This document shows, in pieces, positions 14,527 through 22,507 of a stretch of DNA of 22,562 nucleotides. Location: positions 1 through 22,562 of the forward strand of contig DLMH01000083.1 in assembly GCA_002478115.1 (NCBI GenBank), written 5' to 3'. The notes beneath the pieces are model-generated. The model searched no databases. It was not told where the DNA came from and saw only the letters and a program-made list of their open reading frames with translations. The DNA comes from Candidatus Acidiferrum typicum. GTDB taxonomy: Bacteria > Acidobacteriota > Terriglobia > Acidiferrales > UBA7541. Position 1 is the first letter of the stretch. Each line of letters opens with the position of its first letter. A program made the translations under genes and the position numbers.

Positions 14527-15768
14527 ATGAGCAAACCGGAATTTTTTGTATTTGCAGGTACACGTCGTCGTATGTACGCAGGCCCTTTGGGTTCGCAAAT
14601 CGACGATTTTATTGAGCTACTTCAAGAACAAGGTTACGACCGGCATTCGATTCTGTGCAAGATTCGATCAGTCGCCGATTTCAGTCGTTGGCTTCATCGA
14701 CAGGAATGGGCATTGGAGGATGTGGACCCTGATCGGGTGAGACGATTCTTATCGTATCGAAAACGAAGCGGACGTTACGATCTTGGTGACAACGCAGCAG
14801 TACGGCAGATGACCGACCTGTTGCGTAGCAAGCGGATCATACCCGCCGTGAGGTCATCAAGTCATCGGGGTGAGCGCGAGCAGGCTGAAGAGGATTTCCG
14901 CCAGCACTTACTGCAGGGGCGCGGATTATCACCGGTGACCTTAGGGTGCTATCAGCGACACGTATCGCGATTCCTGCGCGCTCGCTTTGCCGACGGGCCT
15001 ATTCGGTTTGATCAACTGACCGCGACAGATGTCACTGACTTTATTCAGTGTAATGCGAGCGGATATAGCTTTAGCCGCGGACAACAGGGTGTGACGGCAC
15101 TGCGAGCGTTTCTTAAGTATCTTCTTCAACGAGACAAGATTGCGATAGACCTCTCCGCCAGCGTTCCTAAATTGGCTTATTGGTCTTTAGCAAAATTGCC
15201 GGCCCATCTACACGCTGATCAGGTCACCCAAATTCTCGAGAGCTGTGATCGCACTACCGTCCAAGGCCGGCGGGACTTTGCGATTCTCCTACTACTCGCT
15301 CGGCTTGGTCTGAGAGCTGGTGAGGTGGCCGCCTTGAGGCTCGATGATGTCAACTGGGAGCAAGGTTCTCTGACCATACGCGGCAAGGGTAACCGATGGG
15401 CACGGATGCCGCTTCCTCGAGACGTTGGTGAAGCGATTGTCGATTATCTGGCAAATGGACGATCTGCCTGTGCCGATCGTCGTATCTTTCTTCGTGCTCA
15501 CGCTCCCCAAAGGGGATTCCGTGGTGCAACGCCGATTTCGATAGTCGCCTCCAAGGCGTTGGCACGTGCGCGGATCGATCACTCGCGCGGGGGTGCGCAT
15601 ATATTTCGCCATTCATTGGCCACGGAGATGCTTCGGCAAGGTTCTTCCCTCGCAGAGATCGGTGATGTTCTACGGCATCAACACCCGGACACCACTCGGA
15701 TCTACGCGAAGGTCGATTTGTCTGCATTGCGGGAACTGGCGATGCCCTGGCCGGGAGGTGCGCGATGA
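14527..15768 (+). CDS. ritA: RIT tyrosine recombinase A
   Basis: A 413-residue recombinase, the longest of the trio. The N-terminal extension (about 1-120) includes QIDDFIELLQEQGYDRHSIL and VADFSRWLHR, followed by a second SAM-like core-binding domain (about 120-220) and the catalytic domain (about 235-405). Catalytic residues: Arg in ARLGLRAGEVAALRL, Lys in RGKGNRWARMPL, HIFRHSLATEM, LRHQHPDTT and Tyr in RIYAKVD. The start ATG at 14527 has GGAGGAGCGGAG directly upstream. Its TGA overlaps the ritB ATG (ATGA). The late motif HPDTTRIYAKVDLSALREL is the pattern I associate with first members of recombinase trios. Confidence 0.9.
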   Translation: MSKPEFFVFAGTRRRMYAGPLGSQIDDFIELLQEQGYDRHSILCKIRSVADFSRWLHRQEWALEDVDPDRVRRFLSYRKRSGRYDLGDNAAVRQMTDLLRSKRIIPAVRSSSHRGEREQAEEDFRQHLLQGRGLSPVTLGCYQRHVSRFLRARFADGPIRFDQLTATDVTDFIQCNASGYSFSRGQQGVTALRAFLKYLLQRDKIAIDLSASVPKLAYWSLAKLPAHLHADQVTQILESCDRTTVQGRRDFAILLLLARLGLRAGEVAALRLDDVNWEQGSLTIRGKGNRWARMPLPRDVGEAIVDYLANGRSACADRRIFLRAHAPQRGFRGATPISIVASKALARARIDHSRGGAHIFRHSLATEMLRQGSSLAEIGDVLRHQHPDTTRIYAKVDLSALRELAMPWPGGAR

Positions 15769-16697
15769 TTGCCCTCCGCGATGCCATAGAGCAGTACCTG
15801 GTATTACGCCGCGAACTCGGGTTCAAGCTCAAGGGAGCGCACTACTTGCTTCGCGAGTTCGCGGACTTTATGGAAGAGCAAAACGCCCTCTTCATCACCA
15901 CCGACCTCGCATTGCAATGGGCAATACTGCCTAAAAGTGTTCAGTCCTCATACTGGGCTCAGCGACTAATGGCCGTCCGTTGCTTCGCCCGTCACCACAG
16001 CGCCACGGATCCACGCACGCAGATCCCGCCGCTGGATCTTCTGCGCTACCGTCCTCGGCGCGCCCGCCCATACCTGTATACCGCGCAGGATATCGAGCGG
16101 CTGATGGCGGCTGCCAAGGCGTTGCGGCCAGCCGGCGGTTTGCGTGGTTTGACGTACGCAAGCCTTTTAGGCCTTTTATCGGTCACCGGACTGAGGATCA
16201 GTGAGGCACTGGCATTGACCTTGGCGGACGTCGATTGTCAGGCCGGTGTGCTGACGATTCGTAAAACTAAGTTTGGCAAGGCGCGTCTCGTTCCGCTCCA
16301 TTCTTCGGCGCGGCGCGCTCTGCTGCAATACGCCCGGCAACGTGATACCTATCTTGGCCGCCTACCGACCCCACGCTTTTTTGTCTCTGGCTGCGGCAAG
16401 CCTTTGATCGCCCGGCAAGTTTCAAAAACATTCCGATTGTTGCGCCATCGAGTGGGTCTACGAGCGTCCGCAGATTGGGACGAGCCCCAGTTACATCACT
16501 TCCGGCATCGTTTGGCTACCGAGGCATTGTTGCGATGGTACCGTTCGGGTGCAGACGTCGAGCGGCGGCTCCCGGTCCTGTCCACGTTCCTCGGGCACGG
16601 CAGCATAGCCTCGACTTACTGGTACCTGTCGAGTCACCCCGAGCTGATGACACGGGCGATGCAGCGCCTCGAGCAGCGCTGGGAGAAGCTGCCATGA
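15765..16697 (+). CDS. ritB: RIT tyrosine recombinase B
   Basis: A 310-residue recombinase with an N-terminal core-binding domain (about 1-95) and a catalytic domain (about 105-300). Visible motifs: Arg in SVTGLRISEALALTL, Lys in RKTKFGKARLVPLH, HHFRHRLATEALLRW, LGHGSIAST and the Tyr in YWYLSSHPELM. The YWYLS...PELM ending is typical of the second trio member. The start overlaps the ritA stop by four bases, and its own stop overlaps ritC by four bases, so translation of the three is likely coupled. All catalytic residues are present. Confidence 0.9.
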   Translation: MIALRDAIEQYLVLRRELGFKLKGAHYLLREFADFMEEQNALFITTDLALQWAILPKSVQSSYWAQRLMAVRCFARHHSATDPRTQIPPLDLLRYRPRRARPYLYTAQDIERLMAAAKALRPAGGLRGLTYASLLGLLSVTGLRISEALALTLADVDCQAGVLTIRKTKFGKARLVPLHSSARRALLQYARQRDTYLGRLPTPRFFVSGCGKPLIARQVSKTFRLLRHRVGLRASADWDEPQLHHFRHRLATEALLRWYRSGADVERRLPVLSTFLGHGSIASTYWYLSSHPELMTRAMQRLEQRWEKLP

Positions 16698-17692
16698 GCG
16701 CACCTTCCAGTTTAGCCCCGCTGCTCGAGCGGTTCTTTACTCAACGGCTGATGACGCAGCGACAAGTCAGCCCCCATACGATCGCTTCGTACCGAGACAC
16801 TTTCCGCCTCTTTTTTGAGTTCGCACGACAGCGAACCAAGAAGGCACCGTGCGATCTAGCGTTCTCGGACATCGATGTCGACCTGATCGAGGCGTTCCTG
16901 GCTGACTTGGAGCAGCGTCGAGGTATCTGCGCGCGCAGCCGTAATCTGCGCCTGAGCGCCATTCGTTCATTTTTTCGCTACGCCGCCTATTATGAACCGG
17001 CCCACGTCGCACGCATTCAACAAATCCTGGTCATCCCCGCCAAACGTCATGATCGCACGCTGGTGGGTTTTCTCAGCCGATCGGAAGTGGAGGCCCTCCT
17101 TGCAGCTCCGGATTTGCGTACATGGTGCGGCCGGCGGGATCACGCATTACTACTCGTCGCTTTCCAGACGGGCATGCGTCTATCCGAATTGACGGCTTTG
17201 CGCAGAGGCGACGTCGAGTTGAATGCCGGCGCGCACGCCCGGTGCTTGGGGAAAGGACGAAAAGAGCGCTGCACGCCGCTGACCTCGCAAACGGTGCAGG
17301 TCTTGAAGGCGTGGATGCGCGAACCGCCGGGAGGTTCGTCGGACATACTGTTTCCCACCGTTCACGGCCAACGCATGAGCGCCGACGCCGTGCAGTACTT
17401 GCTCGCCAAATACACGGCAATCGCTCGAAAGACATGCGTCTCATTGAGGAAAAAAAACGTGACCCCACATATGGCTCGCCACACCGCAGCGATGGAATTA
17501 CTGCAGGCAGGTGTTGATTTGACGGTCATTGCGCTCTGGTTAGGCCACGAATCCATCAAGACCACTCAGATTTATTTGGACGCCAATCTAGCCCTGAAGG
17601 AAACTGCGCTCGCAAAGACGGCATCACTCAATGGCCGCATGGGCCGGTTCCGGCCAGATGATCGAATGATCCAGTTCCTCAACAACTTATAA
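16694..17692 (+). CDS. ritC: RIT tyrosine recombinase C
   Basis: A 332-residue recombinase. The N-terminal SAM-like domain (about 1-105) includes SPHTIASYRDTFRLFFEF; the catalytic domain spans about 115-320. Motifs: Arg in FQTGMRLSELTALRR, Lys in LGKGRKERCTPL, HMARHTAAMELL, LGHESIKTT and Tyr in QIYLDANLALKETALAK. The WLGHES.. TTQIYL.A...LKE signature is characteristic of the third trio member. The frame is open further upstream, inside ritB, but the ATG overlapping the ritB stop is the sensible start. It ends four bases before the right terminal repeat. Confidence 0.9.
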   Translation: MSAPSSLAPLLERFFTQRLMTQRQVSPHTIASYRDTFRLFFEFARQRTKKAPCDLAFSDIDVDLIEAFLADLEQRRGICARSRNLRLSAIRSFFRYAAYYEPAHVARIQQILVIPAKRHDRTLVGFLSRSEVEALLAAPDLRTWCGRRDHALLLVAFQTGMRLSELTALRRGDVELNAGAHARCLGKGRKERCTPLTSQTVQVLKAWMREPPGGSSDILFPTVHGQRMSADAVQYLLAKYTAIARKTCVSLRKKNVTPHMARHTAAMELLQAGVDLTVIALWLGHESIKTTQIYLDANLALKETALAKTASLNGRMGRFRPDDRMIQFLNNL

Positions 17693-17695
17693 CAG

Positions 17696-17784
17696 CAGGA
17701 AACTATGCCGAGCGGGAACTGCGCAAATCAGCGTGGCGAAGGGCCAAAACAACCTCGCTCGGCATAATCGCCCCCTCGGCATGT
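17696..17784 (-). repeat. RIT right terminal inverted repeat
   Basis: Reverse complement of 14404-14492 with a few substitutions; it begins immediately after the ritC stop. It ends CTCGGCATGT at 17784, after which the sequence continues into the palindrome at 17785-17816. Confidence 0.9.
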
Positions 17785-17816
17785 AGATAGCTATGCCGCA
17801 TGCGGCATAGCTATCT
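17785..17816. repeat. Perfect 32-base palindrome at the RIT right end
   Basis: The half-site AGATAGCTATGCCGCA (17785-17800) is followed by its exact reverse complement (17801-17816). The outer six bases are the host hexamer in both orientations. The inner CTATGCCGC/GCGGCATAG resembles the CTATGCCGAG motif inside the terminal repeats. It looks like two inverted recombinase half-sites with no spacer and is absent at the left end. Confidence 0.9.
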
Positions 17817-18399
17817 CTACGTAATCCTCGATGTCTTCAGTCGGTATGTTACCGGCTGGATGGTGGCTTATCGCGAAAGCGCGGAGTTGGCCAAGCGGCT
17901 GATCGAGGAAAGTTGTAACAAACAACACATCCAGCCCGGTCAACTCACCCTGCATGCGGATCGGGGCACCTCGATGAGCTCCAAACCGGTCGCGTTTTTG
18001 CTGGCCGATCTGGGAGTGACCAAGACACACAGTCGGCCGCACGTCTCGAACGACAATCCGTATTCGGAAAGCCAATTCCGCACTTTGAAGTATCGGCCGG
18101 AGTTCCCGGGCCGTTTCGGGTGCATTCAGGACAGCCGAGCTTTCTGTCAGGGATTTTTTGGTTGGTATAACGGAGAACATCGCCATTCCGGCCTGGGTTT
18201 ACTCACGCCGGCGATGGTGCACTATGGCCAAGCAGAAAGAGTGCGGCAGCAACGTCAAGCCGTGCTCGATGTTGCCTACCAGCTTCATCCGGAGCGCTTC
18301 GTCCGCAGCGCTCCCCAACCACCGATCCTTCCCAGCGAAGTCTGGATCAACAAGCCGGTTGCCATTCCGGAACCGCTGCCTGTGGGAGGAAGCAGATGA
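17817..18399 (+). pseudogene. IS3-family transposase OrfB, 3' part
   Basis: Continues the interrupted DDE core: LYVILDVFSRYVTGWMVA, the second Asp in LTLHADRGTSMSSKPVAFLL, and the final Glu in NDNPYSESQFRTLKYRPEFP, then HRHSGLGLLTPAMVHYG and the tail. The catalytic D-D-E residues of the combined protein are therefore all present; the gene is inactive only because of the RIT insertion. A fortuitous ATG inside the palindrome (17800) leaves this part with an open frame of its own, but it would lack the first Asp. Confidence 0.88.
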
Positions 18400-18407
18400 A
18401 CCGACAG

Positions 18408-18529
18408 CGATCTCCTTTGGAAAAGCGAAACGTGTTTGAAGAGGGACAAAAACGGGGATGCTGTAGGTCGACTGCGTTCGCGATCGTCGTTGCTAGGCGA
18501 TCCTGGCGCGAAATTTCTTTGTGGAAAAC
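18408..18529. repeat. 122-base repeat, copy 1
   Basis: Matches 20849-20970 in the same orientation with no length change: it starts CGATCT.CTTTGGAAAAGC, contains GCGATCGTCGTTGCTAGGCG and ends TTTCTTTGTGGAAAAC. It begins nine bases after the IS3 orfB stop, so it may belong to the right end of that insertion sequence. The second copy, however, sits by a different, non-IS3 sequence. Confidence 0.8.
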
Positions 18530-18629
18530 CCAACATTCAAAAAACTCACTAAATTCCGTGAGCTCCTGTCTAAGAGTCGTTGACACGCGCCGTTGCTGGC
18601 AAAATCCAACGCTAGTGCTAAGACATAAT

Positions 18630-18969
18630 TAATGGATGTTGTCTTACAACTCCGAAGCTCCGGCTCTGGGACGTGGCCAAATGGGTCACGCGCCGCGCGT
18701 GACTGAGGCGGGAGCGACCCCCACAGAAGCCGTGACGCACGGTGCGTCAAAGGGTGGGGTCGCTCCCGCCTCATCCGAATTTAGCCGCGTCCTTCCGGGC
18801 TTTCTTTTCATGGGGTATCTCCGCTGCTTTTTACGAGTTCGCGTCACCGCCAAGGTGAAGCGAATCAAAGCGAGGGGTGAAGTGCCGGGGTGAAGCCCAC
18901 TTCACCCCTCGAAGCTGAAGCGAACAGCTATTGCGCCTGAAGTCTAGTACTGAAGTGCACTTCTGCTGG
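18630..18969. repeat. Multi-hairpin repeat, copy 2
   Basis: Direct repeat of 5324-5634, about 30 bases longer because of an insertion near 18930. The large stem has arms at 18705-18724 and 18754-18772 with one extra C in the left arm, again enclosing GACGCA/TGCGTC. The GGGTGAAG/CTTCACCC hairpin lies at about 18889-18907. Loop bases differ between copies (for example AGAAGC against GGTTC) while the stems are kept, which suggests selection on or amplification of the palindromes. Confidence 0.8.
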
Positions 18970-19498
18970 TCTATCGAGGTTTGCAGCCCAGATTAGCCTT
19001 TGCTCACCCAGATAAATTCTGAACTCGACGTATTTCGGCGGGGCCGGGTTGCTTGAATTCAAGGCGGACGGCATCGTCATTTGCTGGCACCGAAAAGCCA
19101 CACAAGTACCAAATCGCCGGTGACAGAGTCCCGAATGTTGTCAGCAAGCTACGATGAATCGCGGAGATCTGTTGCTGTTCGGCGTGCTCTACGACGGCGA
19201 GGTGTGCAGCGAGAATGGCCCTCTACTATTACTAATGGGCAAAAACTTGATCTGATTCCTCGCCTTCCGCAAATTATTTTTTATTCATGTGGATTCTGGG
19301 CAGAAACGGGGAGCGCGCGAATATAAACTGTCCCTTGCCAAAACAGTCCCTGGGACTCGGCACGGTTCTCGGGAGAGAAGGCCTGAATACCATCATTGCT
19401 TCCACAGAGCAGGGAGACTTAGGAGGGCAGAAACCCGTGTGCGGGTGTGGCGCACATACATATGAGGAGTTGACCCGAAGCAAATTCCAAACGCTCCT
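18970..19498. other. Intergenic stretch without a recognisable gene
   Basis: Short frames exist on both strands but none has a Shine-Dalgarno start, a recognisable motif or plausible composition. An AT-rich patch (AAATTATTTTTTATTC, about 19269-19284) interrupts otherwise GC-rich DNA. It separates the hairpin repeat from the RHS remnant and is probably degraded gene sequence. Confidence 0.5.
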
Positions 19499-19720
19499 GG
19501 AAACGCCTATGGAAACCTGTCCTCTCGGACGGATTTCAACGGCCACACCACCGCGTATACTTACGACAACATGAACCAGTTGCTGTCGAAGTCGCCGGAC
19601 TCGTTCTTTCATGCGTCGGCGGTTACATTCACCTATTGGCTACAGGGGCGCTACACCACGACGGACGCCAGCACATTGACTTGCTATAAATTCGACATTT
19701 CCGACCGCTTGTCGGGAGTC
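19499..19720 (+). pseudogene. RHS/YD-repeat protein fragment
   Basis: In one frame the sequence reads GNAYGNLSSRTDFNGHTTAY, TYDNMNQLLSKSPDSFF, then VTFTYWLQGRYTTTDASTLT. That is about one and a half canonical YD repeats (YDxxGNLxxxTDxxGxxTxYxYDxxNRL). No start, upstream repeats or C-terminal toxin domain is present, and the frame drifts into unrelated sequence. It is a leftover of a much larger RHS (polymorphic toxin type) gene. It lies 67 bases upstream of a secreted HEAT-like gene on the same strand. Confidence 0.75.
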
Positions 19721-19787
19721 TGCAGGCGCGCGCGGGAACGCTTTTTGGTCGCCTGGTTCGGAACCAGGGATGATTTGGAGGAGAACG

Positions 19788-20597
19788 ATGCGACTTGCCC
19801 TGTTCATTTCTGTGCTTCTGGCTGTTGCTCGGTTAGCTGCCGCCCAACAAGCGGCCACTGTTCATCCCACTGTTTCGAGTGTCGTGGATCGAATGAAAAG
19901 TGCGACCTGGACCGAGCGAAGCAAGGCATTTGAAGATGCGACCGAGCTCATTCGGTCTGGTGAAGAGAATCCGCAGGATGCCGACCGACTCCGGCTTGGT
20001 GTCATTCAATTGTTGGTTACGGAAAACAACGACCAAACGCCACCAGCGAGCGAAAGAGAAGGCGAAGAAAATGGTGAATACTATGCGAGCCTCGTTGGCT
20101 TTGTTGCAAGCTTGGGGGATGAACGTGCGATACCCTCGCTGCTGGGTGCCGCCACCACGGGGGGGATAGCAATCCGAGGCGTAGTTCAATTCGGAAAGAA
20201 GGCTCTTGATCCGACGCTGGAGCAAGTTAAGAGTCCAGACCCGAAGCTAGCGTCTGGGGCCGTGTTTGTGATTAGAGAGCTGTTGAAAATGGGTGCCGCC
20301 AGTGATCCAGACTCACAGCTTCGAATAAAGAATGCCCTGCGATCTGCCCTAGCCTCGCCAGAATTCGCGGTCCGTCTAAGTGCAATTGCGGCAGTCGAGT
20401 ATTTGGATGACAGGGAGGAACTTGTGCCAATGCTGAAAGACATAGCAGAACACGATCCAGTCAAGCTCGCAGGTCAGAAGCCGGATGACGGTGGGGACAA
20501 TGGGGAGTTCTACCCGGTGAGACAAGATGCCCGGAGATTGCTGCGCAAAATTGCGAACCATGAACCGCCTCTCATTGACAAGGGGGTTAGCCATTAG
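19788..20597 (+). CDS. Secreted HEAT-repeat-like protein (paralogue A)
   Basis: A 269-residue exported protein: signal peptide 1-20 (MRLALFISVLLAVARLAAAQ), then helical repeats resembling HEAT/armadillo units, including GDERAIPSLLGAATTGGIAI, FGKKALDPTLEQVKS and EFAVRLSAIAAVEYLDDREE. It is homologous along its whole length to the protein at 21124-21978 on the opposite strand. Such repeats are protein-binding scaffolds; no catalytic motif is visible. The start at 19788 is supported by GGAGGAG six bases upstream; an earlier ATG at 19770 is less likely because it adds charged residues ahead of the signal peptide. It follows an RHS fragment, so an orphan immunity or adaptor role is one hypothesis. 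Confidence 0.8.
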   Translation: MRLALFISVLLAVARLAAAQQAATVHPTVSSVVDRMKSATWTERSKAFEDATELIRSGEENPQDADRLRLGVIQLLVTENNDQTPPASEREGEENGEYYASLVGFVASLGDERAIPSLLGAATTGGIAIRGVVQFGKKALDPTLEQVKSPDPKLASGAVFVIRELLKMGAASDPDSQLRIKNALRSALASPEFAVRLSAIAAVEYLDDREELVPMLKDIAEHDPVKLAGQKPDDGGDNGEFYPVRQDARRLLRKIANHEPPLIDKGVSH

Positions 20598-21123
20598 CTT
20601 GCGGAAGCGAGTTGGCGGCCGCGGCTGGTGACCTCTGCCATCGCATCCTGAAGCGGTCTGAGGGTCTGTCAGCGCAAGTTAACGCCTCGGGCGCCGGGGA
20701 GCGCCCGGAAGCGCGGTGCCTTCGGCACCGGAAGTTGGACGGGCACCACACCCACATCAAACCCCTTGACCGCCTATACGGGGCAAGGCCTGTAATCGGA
20801 AACTGATCCACTACCAAGATTTCCTTGGAGGCATTCGGCTGCCAGATGCGATCTACTTTGGAAAAGCAAAATGTGCTTGAGGAGGGACAAAAGAGGGGAT
20901 GCTGTGGGTCGACCGAGTTGGCGATCGTCGTTGCTAGGCGATCCTGGCGCGAGATTTCTTTGTGGAAAACTGGGGATAGGCACAAAAAGAAGAAAAGGAG
21001 CAACAAAGAAAGAAAGGCCGGCAAGTTGTCTTCAGATGCGAGCGCGGTTGCGGCTGACCGGGCTTTGTATCAACGACTTCGATCCCTTGAACGGTAGATG
21101 AAGTACCACGCCACAGTCTGCGA
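20598..21123. other. Intergenic stretch between convergent HEAT-like genes
   Basis: No gene is supported. It contains hairpins at about 20690-20710 (GGGCGC/GCGCCC) and 20716-20732 (stem CGGTGCC/GGCACCG with a TTC/UUCG-type loop), and a second copy of the 122-base repeat. Neither hairpin is followed by a T run, so termination for the flanking genes is possible but not evident. Confidence 0.5.
20849..20970. repeat. 122-base repeat, copy 2
   Basis: Direct repeat of 18408-18529, about 2.4 kb apart, same length. Substitutions are scattered, and the core GCGATCGTCGTTGCTAGGCG is identical. It lies between the two convergent HEAT-like genes in DNA without other IS3 similarity that I can recognise. 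Confidence 0.8.
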
Positions 21124-21978
21124 CTATGGTTTATCCCCCTGCTCGCCAATTGGACGTTCGTGGTTCGCAATCTTGACTAGCAGCCGTTCGGCTTCGTGTC
21201 TGACGATATGTCGGTCGTTTTTTTCCGTTCCGGGAACGATGATTGGAACGTCTTCACCATTGTAAGGGTCATGCGCCGCGATCTCCCGCAGAATCGGAAC
21301 GAACTCTTCCCTATCCCGGTCCTGCAAGTACTCAATTGACGCCATCGCATTCATCCGAACTCGATATTCCGGAGAGGAAAGTGCAGATCGCAAAGTGTTT
21401 TTTATTCTCACTAGGGACTCCGCGTCGCTCACTGTGCGAAATTCAAGCATGTCTCGAACGACGTGCAGGGCTCCGGTTGCGCGGTCGGGATCTTTGCTCT
21501 CTATCTGGGCTAAAGTCGCATCAAGGGCCTTCTTGCCGAAGCCCGCAATCGGGCGCGTTGCGATCCCACCCGAACCAGCAGCGGCCAGCAAGGCTGGAAT
21601 GGCGCGTTCGTCATTCATTCCCGCAACAACAGAAATGAGCCCTGAATAGTAGTCTCCTTTTTCCTCCCCGTGGTAACCATCGTCGTTTTCCGGCGCGTCT
21701 GCTTGGGGCTCGTCATCTGGTTCCTTCAGACCCCCAGTCGACTCTTTGAGCAGGAGTTGAATCATGCCAAGGCGCAGCCGCTCATCTTCCTGAGGCGTGA
21801 GTTTGCCAGATCGCATGAGTTCCAGCGCATCTTCAAATGCCTTGCGGCGATCAGTCCACTTCCCACCGGTCGTGCGTTCCAAGACGGCGGACACTGTGGG
21901 ATGATCGGTGCTCGTTTGTTGGCCAAACGCAACCGAAGCAACCCCAAGGACGATGCACATCAATAAGGCAATTCGCAT
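21124..21978 (-). CDS. Secreted HEAT-repeat-like protein (paralogue B)
   Basis: A 284-residue homologue of the protein at 19788-20597. It has a signal peptide 1-19 (MRIALLMCIVLGVASVAFG), a conserved early segment HPTVSAVLERTTGGKWTDRR, an acidic insert (about 85-105, EPDDEPQADAPENDDG), then HEAT-like repeats including NDERAIPALLAAAGSGGIAT, FGKKALDATLAQIES and EYRVRMNAMASIEYLQDRD. The two share nearly all repeat landmarks but differ in the acidic linker and near the C-terminus. The start has GGAG seven bases before the ATG. It lies 49 bases downstream of an M15-peptidase-like fragment on the same strand, echoing the RHS fragment before paralogue A. Confidence 0.8.
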   Translation of the reverse strand: MRIALLMCIVLGVASVAFGQQTSTDHPTVSAVLERTTGGKWTDRRKAFEDALELMRSGKLTPQEDERLRLGMIQLLLKESTGGLKEPDDEPQADAPENDDGYHGEEKGDYYSGLISVVAGMNDERAIPALLAAAGSGGIATRPIAGFGKKALDATLAQIESKDPDRATGALHVVRDMLEFRTVSDAESLVRIKNTLRSALSSPEYRVRMNAMASIEYLQDRDREEFVPILREIAAHDPYNGEDVPIIVPGTEKNDRHIVRHEAERLLVKIANHERPIGEQGDKP

Positions 21979-22027
21979 TTTCGTCTCCTACCTACTGGAT
22001 CTCGCTCAGACCAGCCTGATACCCGTG

Positions 22028-22366
22028 TCATTGATTTATACAACTGCTCGTTAAGCAATACTTACCTTTATCGGTGAACCGCCAATCCGCGTGCGCGCAG
22101 GGATATGGCGTCACCGGTTGTCCTGTTGTTGGATTTATTTTTGGTTTTCCGGTTTTTGGATCTATTCCGGAGTCTGCACAGTAGGTATGCATTGTTGCTG
22201 GATCCTCAACAAAGTTCGCGTGAGCATAGTTTAGCGCAGCATCGTTCATAGCGTTCAATTCAGCGAGAGAATGAGTTGCGCTCGCGAAATCTATTGCGTC
22301 ACCAAACATGTGGCGACTACTCTGCGCGCCGCCGTTCTGACCAGCGTGAGCAAAACTCCCTGGTGG
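22028..22366 (-). pseudogene. N-terminally truncated M15-like peptidase domain fragment
   Basis: The open frame starts after a stop at 22367-22369 without a usable start and reads FAHAGQNGGAQSSRHMFGDAID, ending with YPCAHADWRFTDKGKYC. SRHMFGDAID fits the SxHxxGxAxD zinc-binding signature of M15 (D,D-carboxypeptidase or dipeptidase type) enzymes, and HADWR could supply the distal His. Usual domains have a further N-terminal part, missing here, so the fragment is probably inactive. A frame starting at the ATG 22309 would begin inside the motif. It could be the C-terminal domain of a larger exported or RHS-type protein. The family call is moderate; it rests on the signature only. Confidence 0.5.
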
Positions 22367-22468
22367 TCAGCTTATGATTTTCATTTCATTGCAGAAATTG
22401 AACGGTAAATCTAAATCTACGCCGCCATACCTCGACCCTACACATGTGGAATCTACGATAATTTCCTA

Positions 22469-22507
22469 GCGTCCAATTGCCAGGACCGGCGTCCATCTGC
22501 GTCCAAC
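22469..22507. other. Integrase arm-type repeats at the window edge (predicted attachment site 3)
   Basis: GCGTCCAATTG (22469), GCGTCCATC (22489) and GCGTCCAAC (22499) reproduce the order and spacing of the arms at 8278, 8297 and 8308. The following bases, to TTGAACTGACA at the edge, resemble the stretch before core 2. The core itself would lie about 15-30 bases past the end of the window, so it is predicted and not seen. Confidence 0.65.

Larger units (their letters stand above)
14404..17816 (+). mobile_element. RIT (recombinases-in-trio) element inserted in an IS3 transposase gene
   Basis: A 3.4-kb unit with 89-bp terminal inverted repeats (14404-14492 and 17696-17784) enclosing three tyrosine-recombinase genes in one operon with ATGA overlaps. 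That gene trio, each about 310-415 residues, and the inverted-repeat ends define RIT elements. The host hexamer CTATCT lies directly before the left end (14398-14403) and after the right side (17811-17816), so it may be a short target duplication. The right end is followed by a 32-base palindrome that has no counterpart on the left. The element looks recent and intact. Confidence 0.9.
13407..18399 (+). mobile_element. IS3-family insertion sequence interrupted by a RIT element
   Basis: Two overlapping frames in the standard IS3 order, orfA then orfB in the -1 frame, are present, but orfB is split by 3.4 kb of foreign DNA (14404-17816). The coding parts of the insertion sequence amount to about 1.6 kb. 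I could not find convincing terminal inverted repeats, so the coordinates given cover coding parts only. The left end probably lies at 13389-13437 and the right end beyond 18399. The insertion likely truncated the neighbouring gene at 12786-13388. Confidence 0.8.

Noticed and set aside
16475..16693. Longer N-terminus for RitC
   Set aside because: The upstream part of the frame overlaps ritB out of frame and lacks domain features. The ATGA overlap matches the ritA/ritB junction.
19287..19574. 95-codon plus-strand frame upstream of the RHS fragment
   Set aside because: No Shine-Dalgarno sequence or family features, and it runs out of frame across the RHS-like coding segment.
20587..21024. 145-codon minus-strand frame between the HEAT-like genes
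   Set aside because: Its only similarity to another frame (18347-18586) comes from the 122-base DNA repeat. The rest reads through GC hairpins, with no start signal.
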